Assembly (NCBI GenBank): GCA_009692945.1 | Contig: SHYD01000014.1 | Span: 1 to 43,976, forward strand | DNA from: Dehalococcoidia bacterium | Lineage (GTDB): Bacteria > Chloroflexota > Dehalococcoidia > SHYD01 | Length of the DNA: 43,976 nucleotides | Direction of reading: 5' to 3' | Part shown: positions 33,325-41,258 of the stretch, in pieces | Layout of the letters: the number at the start of each line of letters is the position of its first letter | Numbering within the stretch: position 1 is the first letter of the stretch | Translations under genes and position numbers: made by a program | The notes under the pieces: generated by a model | Seen by the model: only the letters and a program-made list of their open reading frames with translations | Database searches by the model: none | Told to the model about the DNA's origin: nothing

Positions 33325-34497
33325 CTACTTCAGAAGATCGCTCAGGTATTTCACCATGTCGTCCTGGGGCTTGAGCATGTCCTCGCGGGCCACGATGAGG
33401 TACTTGCCGCCCTTCTCCACCACCGTTTCGGGGTCGAAGGGCGCCACATCGAGCCGGCGGCTGTTGCCGACGCCGGTGGGGCGCCAGGCGTCCTGGCCCT
33501 CTTTGGTCAGCAGCCAGTTGATGAACAGCTTGGCGGTGTTGGGATGTGGGGCGTTTTTCATCAGCCACAGGCCGCTGCTGGTGAGGGCGCTGCGGGACTC
33601 CGGCAGGTCCACCGCTTTCACGTTCTTGCCGAGCCCCTGGTCCCGGAAGTCCTGGATGAAGCGGTGGACCGAAGAACTGGTGACGGCAATCTGCCCCCGG
33701 AGCAACTGTTCCGCGAGAACCCGATCATCCCGGTGAAAGACCGGGGCTTGATCGATAATCAGTTTCTTGACGGTGTCCTCGCCCAGGTTCTGCTTTACGG
33801 CCAGCATGATGGTGAAGGTCCCGCCCGACCGGACATCGGTGATGCCGATCTTGCCCTTGCCCCACTTCGGGTCCAGCAGGTCCTTGATGCTCCTGATCTC
33901 GCCCTCTTTGACGAGATCGGTGTTCACCCACCACTTGCTGGCGAACCATCCGAACATGTAGACTATTTTGTCGCTGTCGACGAAACCGGTCTGGAAGCCC
34001 TCGGCCCACACTTTGTCGTCTAGCACATCCGGCCGGAAGATGACGGGGGCGATGGGCACGAATGCCCCCGTGGGCTTGAGGTTGGTGAGAAAACTCTGGA
34101 TCGTGTACTGGATGACGTCGTAGGTGTAGATACCCGCCTTTTGTTCCTGCTGGATCTTGGGGATAACCAGGCTGCTGGATGCAGTCCCCTGGCTTTCGAT
34201 GACGATGCCGGGGAAGGTCTTCTCAAAAACGTCGAAGGCCTGGCGCAACCCGTTGTTCGTCTGCTGCGTGATGAGGACCAGCCGCCCCTCCTGTTTGGCG
34301 GCGGCGACGAGGTCGTCCCACTCCGTCTGCCAAGCCGGGGCTGCGTCTGGCGAACCCGGCGAACTTGGAGAGGAGGCGGCCGGGGGCGCCGCGTCCGGTG
34401 CGCACGCGGCGGCGAGGACTCCCGCGCCGAGCGCCGTCGCGCCTGCCTGGGTGAGCAGAGATCGCCTGCTGATAGCCGTGGAGTCGAAACTGGGCAT
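33325..34497 (-). CDS. Tat-exported ABC solute-binding lipoprotein (FbpA/PotD-like, type 2)
   Basis: From ATG 34497 (AAGGAGG upstream) the protein has 390 residues. The signal has twin arginines SRRSLLTQAGATALGAGV followed by lipobox LAAAC, so it is a Tat-exported lipoprotein. The mature part WQTEWDDLVAAAKQEGRLVL and FEKTFPGIVIE is the cluster of iron/thiamine/polyamine-type binding proteins. No permease or ATPase is next to it. A paralogue lies at 42538-43707. Ligand cannot be deduced. Confidence 0.88.
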   Translation of the reverse strand: MPSFDSTAISRRSLLTQAGATALGAGVLAAACAPDAAPPAASSPSSPGSPDAAPAWQTEWDDLVAAAKQEGRLVLITQQTNNGLRQAFDVFEKTFPGIVIESQGTASSSLVIPKIQQEQKAGIYTYDVIQYTIQSFLTNLKPTGAFVPIAPVIFRPDVLDDKVWAEGFQTGFVDSDKIVYMFGWFASKWWVNTDLVKEGEIRSIKDLLDPKWGKGKIGITDVRSGGTFTIMLAVKQNLGEDTVKKLIIDQAPVFHRDDRVLAEQLLRGQIAVTSSSVHRFIQDFRDQGLGKNVKAVDLPESRSALTSSGLWLMKNAPHPNTAKLFINWLLTKEGQDAWRPTGVGNSRRLDVAPFDPETVVEKGGKYLIVAREDMLKPQDDMVKYLSDLLK

Positions 34498-34598
34498 CGC
34501 TGTGGTCCTCCTTCGGTGGGTGGTCGCCGCTGCGGCAACGTGAACGGGGGGACTCGGCGTCCCGGAGAAAGAGGGGTTTGGGTTCCTGGCTTTCCGGC

Positions 34599-34628
34599 AG
34601 TTTACACCTTGCCGTATCAACTGGCCAA
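34599..34628 (-). promoter_or_regulatory. Possible promoter of the Tat binding-protein gene
   Basis: On the minus strand TTGGCC (34628-34623), 18 bases, TAAACT (34604-34599), about 100 bases before the ATG. The remainder of the 333-base divergent gap (34498-34830) shows no gene or repeat I can support. Confidence 0.3.
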
Positions 34629-34830
34629 TCCGATGGCTGGTACTCCATAGAATCGCCTGATGGCTGCCGCGGCGTGCCTCGGCCCCAATAGAGCGGTTGA
34701 GGAAAGGGTGGATGCAGAGGTGGACAACAGCCCACGGGTTCGCTACGCTGCGGGCAACCGTGGCGGACCGTCACCCCAATCTCGGTCGGACGCGGGTACG
34801 ACGGGATGAACAGTACACAGGAGGCGCAGG

Positions 34831-35622
34831 ATGCCGAGCTTTGACCTCACCGGCAGAATTGCCATCGTTACTGGAGGTGCTCAGGGTCTGGGACGGGTCA
34901 TGGCCGTGGCCCTCGCCCAGGCCGGCGCCGACCTGGCGGTCGTGGCCCGGGACCCGGAGCCGGTGACCGTGGGGAAAAGCCGCCCTCACGCGCCGCTTGG
35001 CGCCGTCTCGCAGGAGATCACCGGACTCAACCGGCGGGTGCTGGGCATCACCGCCGACCTGCGCAACCGGGGCGAGGTGGCCCGCATGGTCGAGGAAGTG
35101 CGCGCCGCCTACGGGCGCATCGACATCTTGGTCAACGTCGCCGGTGGAGCCTGGGGCGAGACCTTCCGTTCGGGACCCCTGCTGGAGAATGGCGGAGATG
35201 ATCTGATCGAGGTCTACCGGGCCAACGTGGTCACCATGTTCCTGTGCAGCACCGCGGTGGCGCCCCTGATGAAGCAGCAGGGGAAAGGGGTCATCGTGAA
35301 CATCGCCTCCATTGCCGGGAGGGGCGCCAGTCCCGGCCAGGGGGCGTACGGCGCGGCCAAGGCAGGCGTCATCAACATGAGCCAGACCATGGCCATCGAA
35401 TGGGCGCCCGAGATCCGGGTGAATGCCATTGCGGTCGGCAGTGTGGAGTCACCGCACCGCCCGCGATGGGACAGCGCAGCGCTCGGCGCCACCCCCACCG
35501 CGGCCTTGGGCCGTCCGTCTACCGAGGAGGAACAAGCCGGGACGGTGGTGTGGTTGGCATCTGATGCCGCCAGCTACATGACCGGCGCGGTCATCGACGT
35601 CAACGGTGGGCGCAGGACGTAG
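34831..35622 (+). CDS. Short-chain dehydrogenase/reductase
   Basis: The 263-residue SDR has VTGGAQGLGRVM, LVNVAGG in place of NNAG, the Ser in NIASIAG and YGAAKAG (Tyr/Lys), ending TGAVIDVNGG. A longer-than-usual loop (EPVTVGKSRPHAPLGAVSQE) follows the second strand. ACAGGAGG precedes the ATG. It heads a plus-strand group with a small ORF and a VOC protein. Confidence 0.9.
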   Translation: MPSFDLTGRIAIVTGGAQGLGRVMAVALAQAGADLAVVARDPEPVTVGKSRPHAPLGAVSQEITGLNRRVLGITADLRNRGEVARMVEEVRAAYGRIDILVNVAGGAWGETFRSGPLLENGGDDLIEVYRANVVTMFLCSTAVAPLMKQQGKGVIVNIASIAGRGASPGQGAYGAAKAGVINMSQTMAIEWAPEIRVNAIAVGSVESPHRPRWDSAALGATPTAALGRPSTEEEQAGTVVWLASDAASYMTGAVIDVNGGRRT

Positions 35623-35649
35623 CGACGATGGGAGTTGACGAGGAGGAGA

Positions 35650-35721
35650 ATGATGGCCGAAATTGCTGGCCGTGGATCACCCGCGCCGCTGGAGCCGGAG
35701 GATGAAGACCACGGCAAGTGA
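35650..35721 (+). CDS. Possible 23-residue small protein
   Basis: ATG 35650 to TGA 35721 encodes MMAEIAGRGSPAPLEPEDED plus HGK. The GAGGAGGAG just upstream is a very strong ribosome site for its size. Its stop overlaps a GTG (GTGA) from which the VOC frame can also be read. No similarity recognised; it could be a translation-coupling leader or chance. Confidence 0.3.
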   Translation: MMAEIAGRGSPAPLEPEDEDHGK

Positions 35722-35759
35722 CGCCAATTAAGCGAACCACCCTGCAGGAGGAGCAAGCC

Positions 35760-36185
35760 ATGATTCAGTGCGTGGACCACGTCGAAGTGGTCACTCCCGA
35801 CCTGGATGCAAGCATCCAGTTTTACACGAAGGTCCTGGGGTTCAAGCTCGCGCGACGGGTCGTGTTCCCGCCGTCGGAAACCTCCCAAGCGCCACGTGAG
35901 ATTGCTTGCCTGACCCTTGGGGACGTTATGCTTGAGTTCCTGGAGGGGACCGGCGCGGCAGTTGATCGCATCGACCAGGTTGGCGTGAAGCTGGTCGCGC
36001 TTCGGGTCGATGACATGGAGAAGACCCTGCAGGAGCTCAAAATCCACGGTGTTGAGCCGTCTTGGGGCCCGAACCCCGGCGCGACCTTCGACGGCATCCG
36101 GGCCGAGATCAAGGATTCGCATGGCTTGTCCATTGAACTCAGAGAGTGGCGCAACAGCGACAGCGCAGACAACGAACGCTGGTAA
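35760..36185 (+). CDS. VOC superfamily (glyoxalase/epimerase-like) protein
   Basis: ATG 35760 with GGAGGAG upstream is preferred over GTG 35718; the product has 141 residues. Two beta-alpha-beta modules are seen: VDHVEVVTPDLDASIQFYTK with VLGF, and VALRVDDMEKTLQELK with GVEP. Metal-ligand positions: His in VDHV, Glu in MLEFLE and Glu in IELRE are present, but the usual His of the second module (HIAF) is replaced (KLVAL), so metal binding may be altered. The layout is closest to methylmalonyl-CoA epimerase-like proteins. Its TAA stop lies in GTAACCGACCAGG, possibly a repeat end. Confidence 0.85.
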   Translation: MIQCVDHVEVVTPDLDASIQFYTKVLGFKLARRVVFPPSETSQAPREIACLTLGDVMLEFLEGTGAAVDRIDQVGVKLVALRVDDMEKTLQELKIHGVEPSWGPNPGATFDGIRAEIKDSHGLSIELREWRNSDSADNERW

Positions 36186-36488
36186 CCGACCAGGCCGGGG
36201 TTGTCAAGGATAAGCTAGGTTCCACGATGACTGGCAGCGCGGGCACTAGAGCTAACAGGGACGAATTGTTCCGGGGGAGAGTCCAGGGAGGCGCAGCCTC
36301 CTTGGCAGGGTTCAAGGGGTGTCCCCTTGATTAAGCCACCTCTCCCCCTTCATCCCCCCTCCTTCCGAAGGGACAATAACGAGCAATGGTGAGGGGACAC
36401 CCCTCACACACCCTGCCAGCGGGGCAACCCCGCTAGACACCCCGTTCCATCGGAGTTCGGCACATTGTCCCCAAGACTGAGGAGATAC
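36182..36488. repeat. Composite intergenic repeat block (two cores in opposite orientation)
   Basis: Plus-sense core: CCAGGGAGGC-GCA-GCCTCCTTGG (36283-36305), CAGGGT, TCAAGGGG-TGT-CCCCTTGA (36312-36330). Minus-sense core: GTGAGGGG-TGT-CCCCTCAC (36407-36389) with CAGCGGGG...CCCCGCT beside it. The right end CAAGACTGAGGAGATAC resembles the IS66 right end, and GTAACCGACCAGGCCGGGG (from 36182) may be the left end. This block fills the 360-base gap before the thiolase gene; no gene is visible in it. Confidence 0.6.
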
Positions 36489-36545
36489 TGGCAATGACCC
36501 TGTCATCCCGCGCCGCTGGCGCTCCGGTTTTTAACAGGAGGCACG

Positions 36546-37736
36546 ATGGCTGGCTCGCTGCGCGGCGTGGCCGCGATCGTTGGGATCGGTGAACTGAAAC
36601 CCGAGCGGCAGCGGCGCGGGCAGGACGCGATGAGCCTGCTGTCCGAGGCGTGCTACCTGGCCATCCAGGACGCCGGGCTGACCAAGCGGGACATCGACGG
36701 CATGGTGATGGAGCCGGAACTCGCGGTGGGCGGCGGCGGCTTCAACCCCAAGATGGCCGAGCACATGGGGATCTTCCCGCGCTGGGCCACCAGTTCCGAC
36801 ACCCAGGGTGCCGCCGGAGTGTGCATGGCGTTGCAGGCTGCCGCCTATATCCAGGCCGGGCTGGCCAGCATCGTGCTGTGCGGCATCGGCGCCGCCATCG
36901 ATCCGGACGCGCCGCGCCGCCGGGGCGGGGGCGACGCCACCGAGACCGCCACCACCGAGTTCCAGAACCCTTTTGGCCCCACCGTGGGTGCCAACGGCTG
37001 GTACGCCCTCATCGCCCAGCGGCACGAGCACCTGTACGGCACCACGGTGGACAAGCGGGCCAAGGTGTCGGTCGATTTCCGCTACAACGCGAACCACAAC
37101 CCCATGGCCATCTTCCATGACACGCCGCTCACGGTGGAAGAGGTGGTGAACTCCCGGGTTATCGCCGACCCACTGCACCTGCTGGAGTGCGTCATGCCAT
37201 GCGCCGGGGCGTGCGCCTACGTGGTGGCCCGAGCCGACATCGCCCGCAGCTTGCGCCGCCAGCCTACTTACATCCTGGGCGGCGGCTTGGGCATCCCCCG
37301 CAACAACCTGACCCACGTGGGCGAGATCACGCTGGCTCCGGCGGGCCTGGCGGCACGGGACGCGTTCCGGATGTCGGGCTACGGCCCGCGCGACATCCAG
37401 GTCCGGGAGATTTACGACTCCTTCACCATCACCGTGATCTGTGAGATGGAGGACGCCGGGTTCTGCCAGAAGGGCGAGTGGGTCGAATGGTCGAAGGACC
37501 AGGACTTCACCTTCAAGGGCAATTTCCCCACCAATACCCACGGCGGCAACCTCTCTGCCGGTCAGGCCTCCACCGCCGGCGGCTGCGCCCAGGTGACCGA
37601 GGCGGTGCGCCAGATCCGGCGGGACGGCGGCGACCACCAGGTGCCCGGCCCCACCGACATCGTGATGGTCACCGGGTCGGGCGGCACCTTCGCCCAGCAG
37701 TCCACCATGATCCTCGGCAGCGAAGCCGCGCTGTAA
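36546..37736 (+). CDS. Thiolase-like protein (SCP-x/archaeal type), paired with a DUF35 protein
   Basis: The 396-residue protein has the thiolase fold: AIVGIGELKPERQRRGQDAM, LLSEACYLAIQDAGLTKRDI with DGM, a C-terminal CQKGEWVEW stretch and NTHGGNLSAGQAS. The usual nucleophile (VNxxCxSG) is not visible: the region reads SSDTQGAAGVCM with Gln at about that place, and the GHPxG motif is SAGQAS. Thiolase homologues of this class act with an OB-fold DUF35 partner in acyl-CoA or sterol side-chain chemistry. The DUF35 gene follows after 20 bases. Classical thiolysis is doubtful. Confidence 0.85.
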   Translation: MAGSLRGVAAIVGIGELKPERQRRGQDAMSLLSEACYLAIQDAGLTKRDIDGMVMEPELAVGGGGFNPKMAEHMGIFPRWATSSDTQGAAGVCMALQAAAYIQAGLASIVLCGIGAAIDPDAPRRRGGGDATETATTEFQNPFGPTVGANGWYALIAQRHEHLYGTTVDKRAKVSVDFRYNANHNPMAIFHDTPLTVEEVVNSRVIADPLHLLECVMPCAGACAYVVARADIARSLRRQPTYILGGGLGIPRNNLTHVGEITLAPAGLAARDAFRMSGYGPRDIQVREIYDSFTITVICEMEDAGFCQKGEWVEWSKDQDFTFKGNFPTNTHGGNLSAGQASTAGGCAQVTEAVRQIRRDGGDHQVPGPTDIVMVTGSGGTFAQQSTMILGSEAAL

Positions 37737-37756
37737 TCCGCACAAGGAACGCCACC

Positions 37757-38188
37757 ATGGCAGAACAGACCGAATACAAGAAGCCGCTCCCGACGCTCAG
37801 CAACCTGAGCCGCCCCTTCTGGGACGCCACCAAGCAGCACCGCCTGACCTTTCAGCGCTGTAAGCTGTGTGGCCCCCACGTGTTCTACCCTCGGGACATC
37901 TGCCCCGGCCCCGAGTGTTTCGGGGTCGGCAGCATGGAATGGGCCGAATCATCCGGCCGGGGTTGGATCTACTCGTATACCATCTCCCACCAGCCGGCTC
38001 ACCCCGGCTTCGTGCCCGAGGTTCCCTACGTCTTCGCCATCGTCCAGTTGGAAGAGGGCGTGCGGATGAACACGAACATCGTGGGCATCGAGCACTCCGA
38101 CCTCCGCATCGGGATGCCGGTGGAGGTGGGGTGGGACGATGTGACGCCGGAGATCACCCTCCCCAAGTTCGGGCGCCGCGGCGGGTAG
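37757..38188 (+). CDS. Zn-ribbon/OB-fold protein (DUF35)
   Basis: From ATG 37757 the protein has 143 residues; the frame is open much further upstream, but only because of overlap with the thiolase gene. CKLC and CPGPEC form a rubredoxin-like zinc ribbon, followed by an OB fold with GRGWIYSYTISHQPAHPGF and PVEVGWDDVTPEITLPKF. Such proteins bind acyl-CoA and form complexes with the neighbouring thiolase or MaoC partner. AAGGA precedes the ATG. It is surely co-transcribed with the thiolase gene. Confidence 0.9.
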   Translation: MAEQTEYKKPLPTLSNLSRPFWDATKQHRLTFQRCKLCGPHVFYPRDICPGPECFGVGSMEWAESSGRGWIYSYTISHQPAHPGFVPEVPYVFAIVQLEEGVRMNTNIVGIEHSDLRIGMPVEVGWDDVTPEITLPKFGRRGG

Positions 38189-38225
38189 GTGGCAGCCGCT
38201 AGGCACCTCGCCTTGGGGTACCCAC

Positions 38226-38419
38226 GTAACTACTGAGAGTTGAGTGGTCAGAAACCTTGGGGCGCAGGGGTGCAGGGGGCGGCAGCCCCTTGCCGGGGGT
38301 CTTGGGGTGTCCCCAAGACCCAAGAACAACATCCCTCTTTCTAATCCCGGGGTGGGGCACAAGACGGTGGCGATCGCCTCCCCGGCGGCAATTCGTCACC
38401 CGACGAGAGGGGTGGTCAC
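38226..38419 (+). mobile_element. IS66-type repeat copy upstream of the HAD gene
   Basis: It begins GTAACTACTGAGAGTTGAGT, differing from the IS66 end by two bases in 20. Core: GGGGC-GGCA-GCCCC (38276-38289), TTGCCGGGG, hairpin GTCTTGGGG-TGT-CCCCAAGAC (38299-38319, 9-bp stem), CCCTCTTTC. The right end AATTCGTCACCCGACGAGAG with GGTGGTCAC is a worn copy of the IS66 right end. Flanks GTACCCAC and ATGGCCAC match at 5 of 8. Confidence 0.72.
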
Positions 38420-38473
38420 ATGGCCACCGCACCACGGCCTGAGGCGGGCCTCGCAATGCTACACTTGAGCGGT

Positions 38474-39181
38474 ATGCCCTACCGCGCCGTGTTCTTCGAT
38501 TTCATGGGCACCCTCGCCCGCTTTGTCCCTGAGCAGGAGGAGCTGCTGGTCACCGCCGCCGCCGCCGGCGGCGTTACCCTCTCGCTGCGGGCTGCGCGCC
38601 AGGGGTTCGCGGCCGGGGGCGATTGGTGGGTCCGGCAGCTCGGGCGCATTCCGCTGGCGCTCCGCTCCCACAATGAGATGGAAGCGCTCTATCGCGGGTT
38701 CGACGTACGGGTGCTTCAGGCCGCTGGGGTGCACCTCTCGGAGGACCGTGCCTTTGGCATCTTTCAGGAACTGCTGCGCATCGGGAGCGGCAGCCGCCTG
38801 AGCCCTTACGACGATGTAGCCCCGGCCCTGGCTGCCCTGCGGCATAAGGGCGTGGTGACCGGAGTGCTCTCCAACATGGGGCGGGACCTGCCGGACATGC
38901 TGGAAACCCTGGGCATCGCCCCACTCTTCGAGGTGGTGGTCAGTTCGGCTGAAGCAGGGGCCGCCAAGCCCGATCCCGGCATCTTCGCCTACGCGCTGCG
39001 CAAGGCGGCGGTCACGCCCGATGCGGCCATCCATGTGGGCGATCAGTTCGATAACGACGTGCTGGGCGCCCGCAGGGCCGGCGTAACTCCAGTACTGGTG
39101 GACCGCTACGACCTGGCGCCCGACACCGGCGAGTGTGCGAAAGTGCGCTCGTTGTTGGAGGTGCGCCTGCTGCTCGGCTAG
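38474..39181 (+). CDS. HAD superfamily hydrolase
   Basis: ATG 38474 (GAGCGG upstream) fits the family start YRAVFFDFMGTLARF; the open frame begins 18 codons earlier in repeat-derived DNA. The 235-residue protein has motif I FFDFMGT (Asp nucleophile, second Asp replaced by Met), motif II LSNMG, the Lys in GAAKPDPGIF and motif IV VGDQFDNDVLGARRAG. Replacement of DxD by DxM is unusual for a phosphatase and hints at a changed general acid. A TACACT -10 (38460-38465) lies nine bases before the ATG. It overlaps the convergent LCP gene by four bases. Confidence 0.87.
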   Translation: MPYRAVFFDFMGTLARFVPEQEELLVTAAAAGGVTLSLRAARQGFAAGGDWWVRQLGRIPLALRSHNEMEALYRGFDVRVLQAAGVHLSEDRAFGIFQELLRIGSGSRLSPYDDVAPALAALRHKGVVTGVLSNMGRDLPDMLETLGIAPLFEVVVSSAEAGAAKPDPGIFAYALRKAAVTPDAAIHVGDQFDNDVLGARRAGVTPVLVDRYDLAPDTGECAKVRSLLEVRLLLG

Positions 39182-40230
39182 GGCCCCCACTCGTTGAACA
39201 TGCCGGTGGGCGCCGCCACCTCCGGTTCCTCCGGGAATAGTTCCTGAACCACCTGGGCGATGCGGCTGCGGTTGGGCACCAACAGGAAAGGATCCCGGTT
39301 CACCGTGCCGCGGCTGACGAAATCGAGGTCGAGGGTGCGGGCGGATACCCCGCCCTCGGGCACCCTTAGCGCCAGCCGGGCCAGGGACCAGGTCTCGCCG
39401 AGGGTCAGGTCAGTTTCCACGGCCCCCCGCAATTCGGACCAGAGCGTGGGCAGCAGCGGCAGCGTGTCCACCTGCGTCAGGCGCCGCTGCACCGCCTTCA
39501 ACACCTCCTGCTGACGCTGCATCCGGCTGAAGTCTGACGACTGGGAGCGCGATCGGGCATACCACAGCGCCTGCTCACCGCGCAGGTGTTGTTTGCCCTT
39601 GGGCAAAGTCACCTGCACCGTCCGGAAATCGGCGGTGGGATAGGAGTTGTCCACCAACGGCTCCGGGAGGTCCAGGTCAACCCCGCCGATGGCGTCGATG
39701 ATCCGTTCGAAGGCGATGAAGTCCAGCACCACGTGGTGGTGCACCCTGATCCCCATGTTCAGTTTCACGGTGGCACGGACCAGGGCAACGCCGCCCCCGG
39801 GGTATTGGGCCAGATCGCCCAGCACATTGGCGGCGTTGATCCGGTCCAGCACAGTACGGTCCGGCGCCAGCGGAATCACTACCAGCAGGTCACGCGGGAT
39901 GCTCAGCACGCTGGCGCGCCGCCCCACGGTGTCCAGCGAGGCCACCATGATCGTATCGGTGCGGGCGGGAGCGTCGTGCTCCTCGATGGGGCGCCGGTCG
40001 ACGCCCAACACGAGAACGTTGACCCGGCCGGGCTCGGTTAGGCCGGTCAGCCCCTCGACGGGTGGGGCCGCCCCACTCGCCTCCGGGGCGCCGGCCACCG
40101 CTTCCAGCAGACCGGACGGTTTCGAATCGTCGGAGTGGGCCACCATGGCAAGCGCACCGCAACCCAGACCGCCGGCGATAAAGCAGACGAAGAACACCCG
40201 CCAGAACCATATACGGAAGCGAGCCAGCAC
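39178..40230 (-). CDS. LytR-CpsA-Psr (LCP) family cell-wall glycopolymer transferase
   Basis: The 350-residue protein has an N-terminal membrane anchor (WFWRVFFVCFIAGGLGCGA) and an extracellular LCP domain: VLVLGVDRRP, RTDTIMVASL, LSIPRDLLVVI, the INAAN block, IGGVDLDLPEPLVD and YARSRSQSSDFSRMQRQQ with conserved Arg and Asp. LCP enzymes attach glycopolymers from polyprenyl carriers to peptidoglycan. It ends four bases inside the HAD gene's 3' end. It joins VanY and the deacetylase as the third envelope-remodelling enzyme of the window. Confidence 0.93.
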   Translation of the reverse strand: MLARFRIWFWRVFFVCFIAGGLGCGALAMVAHSDDSKPSGLLEAVAGAPEASGAAPPVEGLTGLTEPGRVNVLVLGVDRRPIEEHDAPARTDTIMVASLDTVGRRASVLSIPRDLLVVIPLAPDRTVLDRINAANVLGDLAQYPGGGVALVRATVKLNMGIRVHHHVVLDFIAFERIIDAIGGVDLDLPEPLVDNSYPTADFRTVQVTLPKGKQHLRGEQALWYARSRSQSSDFSRMQRQQEVLKAVQRRLTQVDTLPLLPTLWSELRGAVETDLTLGETWSLARLALRVPEGGVSARTLDLDFVSRGTVNRDPFLLVPNRSRIAQVVQELFPEEPEVAAPTGMFNEWGP

Positions 40231-40303
40231 AGGACCTCAGAAGGAGAGCGGTTGGCCTAAGGCTACCGCGATCTGACGGAATCCGCCATTCGGTCGCCGC
40301 TCC

Positions 40304-40380
40304 GTAACTACCCAGACTTCGGGAGTCGCAGTTCGGTCGCCGGATTAAAAATCAAACCTCTCCCCCGGCCCTGTCCTATG
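40304..40380 (-). repeat. IS66-type repeat remnant
   Basis: GTAACTACCCAGACTTCGGG (40304-40323) is the inward reading of the IS66 right end (GTAACTACTCAGTCTTCGAG), followed by GAGTCGCAGTTCGGTCGCCGG, like the 3' part of the copy ending at 32797. No matching second end or hairpin core was found, so the right limit is arbitrary. Confidence 0.5.
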
Positions 40381-40562
40381 GAGTGGGAAGACCATTTGCC
40401 AATTTCCGCCGTCTCTTGTTCGGTTCCGGCCTTGACCGCCTGCAGCGTCTTCTCCGAAAAACACCAGTAGCGTTCCTCGTAGGCCGCGATCGATGTCCGC
40501 AGTTGCTTGAGCCCCTGGCTAACCGAATGCACTTCCGTCCTGATTTCACGGATTCTCTTCAT
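40308..40562 (-). CDS. Short protein with antitoxin-like N-terminus, 3' end replaced by repeat DNA
   Basis: The frame encodes KRIREIRTEVHSVSQGLKQL and SIAAYEERYWCFSEKTLQAV, then KAGTEQETAEIGKW. The pattern 'YE.RY..SSE......aG...d.aei..W' is like small coiled antitoxin-type proteins I recall from cyanobacteria and Chloroflexi. After EIGKW the sequence (SSHSIGQGRGRGLIFNPATE) is unlike that family and runs into repeat DNA; the TAG stop lies in the repeat end (CTGGGTAGTTAC). The last part, and possibly a partner toxin, seems lost. Expression is uncertain. Confidence 0.45.
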   Translation of the reverse strand: MKRIREIRTEVHSVSQGLKQLRTSIAAYEERYWCFSEKTLQAVKAGTEQETAEIGKWSSHSIGQGRGRGLIFNPATELRLPKSG

Positions 40563-40612
40563 CATTTCACCGCCCGACCCTCATTCCCACGGCATCGGCT
40601 GACCCTCGTTAA

Positions 40613-40652
40613 CGGAGGAAACCGGCAGACTTGAGTCTGCCGGTTTCCTCCG
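40613..40652. terminator. Long hairpin terminator after the thioredoxin-like gene
   Basis: CGGAGGAAACCGGCAGACT and AGTCTGCCGGTTTCCTCCG are exact complements around TG (19 bp). It lies 24 bases past the stop of the minus-strand thioredoxin-like gene. The stem has internal AAA/TTT rather than a trailing T run, but its length and place suggest a terminator. Confidence 0.7.
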
Positions 40653-40676
40653 TCGCTCACGGACAAACGCGCGCGA

Positions 40677-41258
40677 CTACATCACCCGGGTCAGGATCTG
40701 CTCCCGGATCTCCTTGATGGTCTCGTGCATCCACACTTCCTGGGCGCCCTCGCGCTTGGCGCGGATGACCTTCAGCGATTCCTCTTCGCTGGTGTTGCTC
40801 TGGGCCAGTTCCTCGCGGATTTCGGCCACGAATTTGTAGCCGGCCGCCGGGCGTTCGGTCCAGTGCCCCAGTTCTTTCCAGTTCTTATCGAAGAACACGA
40901 ACACCGGCACCGAGAGGTACTCGTGCCGCCACAGGTACCGGTTCATCAGGTCCATATGGCTGTCGCGCGGGAAGATGCGGAGTTCGACGTCCAACGCCTC
41001 GGCCAGGCGGGCGATGACCGGGATGCCGCGCACCACGTCCGGGCACCAGTCCTCGCCGATAGCGATGATCTTGATCGGCCCATTCTTGGCGTTGAACTTC
41101 TTGTACCACGCCACCTCTTCCGGGTTCACCCGGAACTCGTTGTAGAACTTCTCGAACTTGGGCTTGTTGGCCTGAATGCTGGCGAAGTACTCGCCCCAGG
41201 TCATGCCCTGGGCGAACCGCTCGGCGGTCATGATGGGTTGTTCGGCGACTGTGGTCAC
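40677..41258 (-). CDS. Thioredoxin-fold protein with single active-site Cys (Thioredoxin_9 type)
   Basis: The 193-residue protein has a thioredoxin fold: NGPIKIIAIGEDWCPDVVRG where WCGPC would be, then LRIFPRDSHMDLMNRYL, VPVFVFFDKNWKELGHW and a helical C-terminus. Only the first Cys of CxxC is kept (WCPD), so a normal dithiol exchange is not expected; a monothiol or peroxiredoxin-like role is possible. This matches the 'thioredoxin family protein' group with EDWCPDV motifs. No signal peptide. A strong hairpin follows. Confidence 0.85.
   Translation of the reverse strand: MTTVAEQPIMTAERFAQGMTWGEYFASIQANKPKFEKFYNEFRVNPEEVAWYKKFNAKNGPIKIIAIGEDWCPDVVRGIPVIARLAEALDVELRIFPRDSHMDLMNRYLWRHEYLSVPVFVFFDKNWKELGHWTERPAAGYKFVAEIREELAQSNTSEEESLKVIRAKREGAQEVWMHETIKEIREQILTRVM

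Noticed and set aside
36531..37745. 404-codon frame antisense to the thiolase-like gene
   Set aside because: Shadow of the thiolase-like gene with no recognisable domain.
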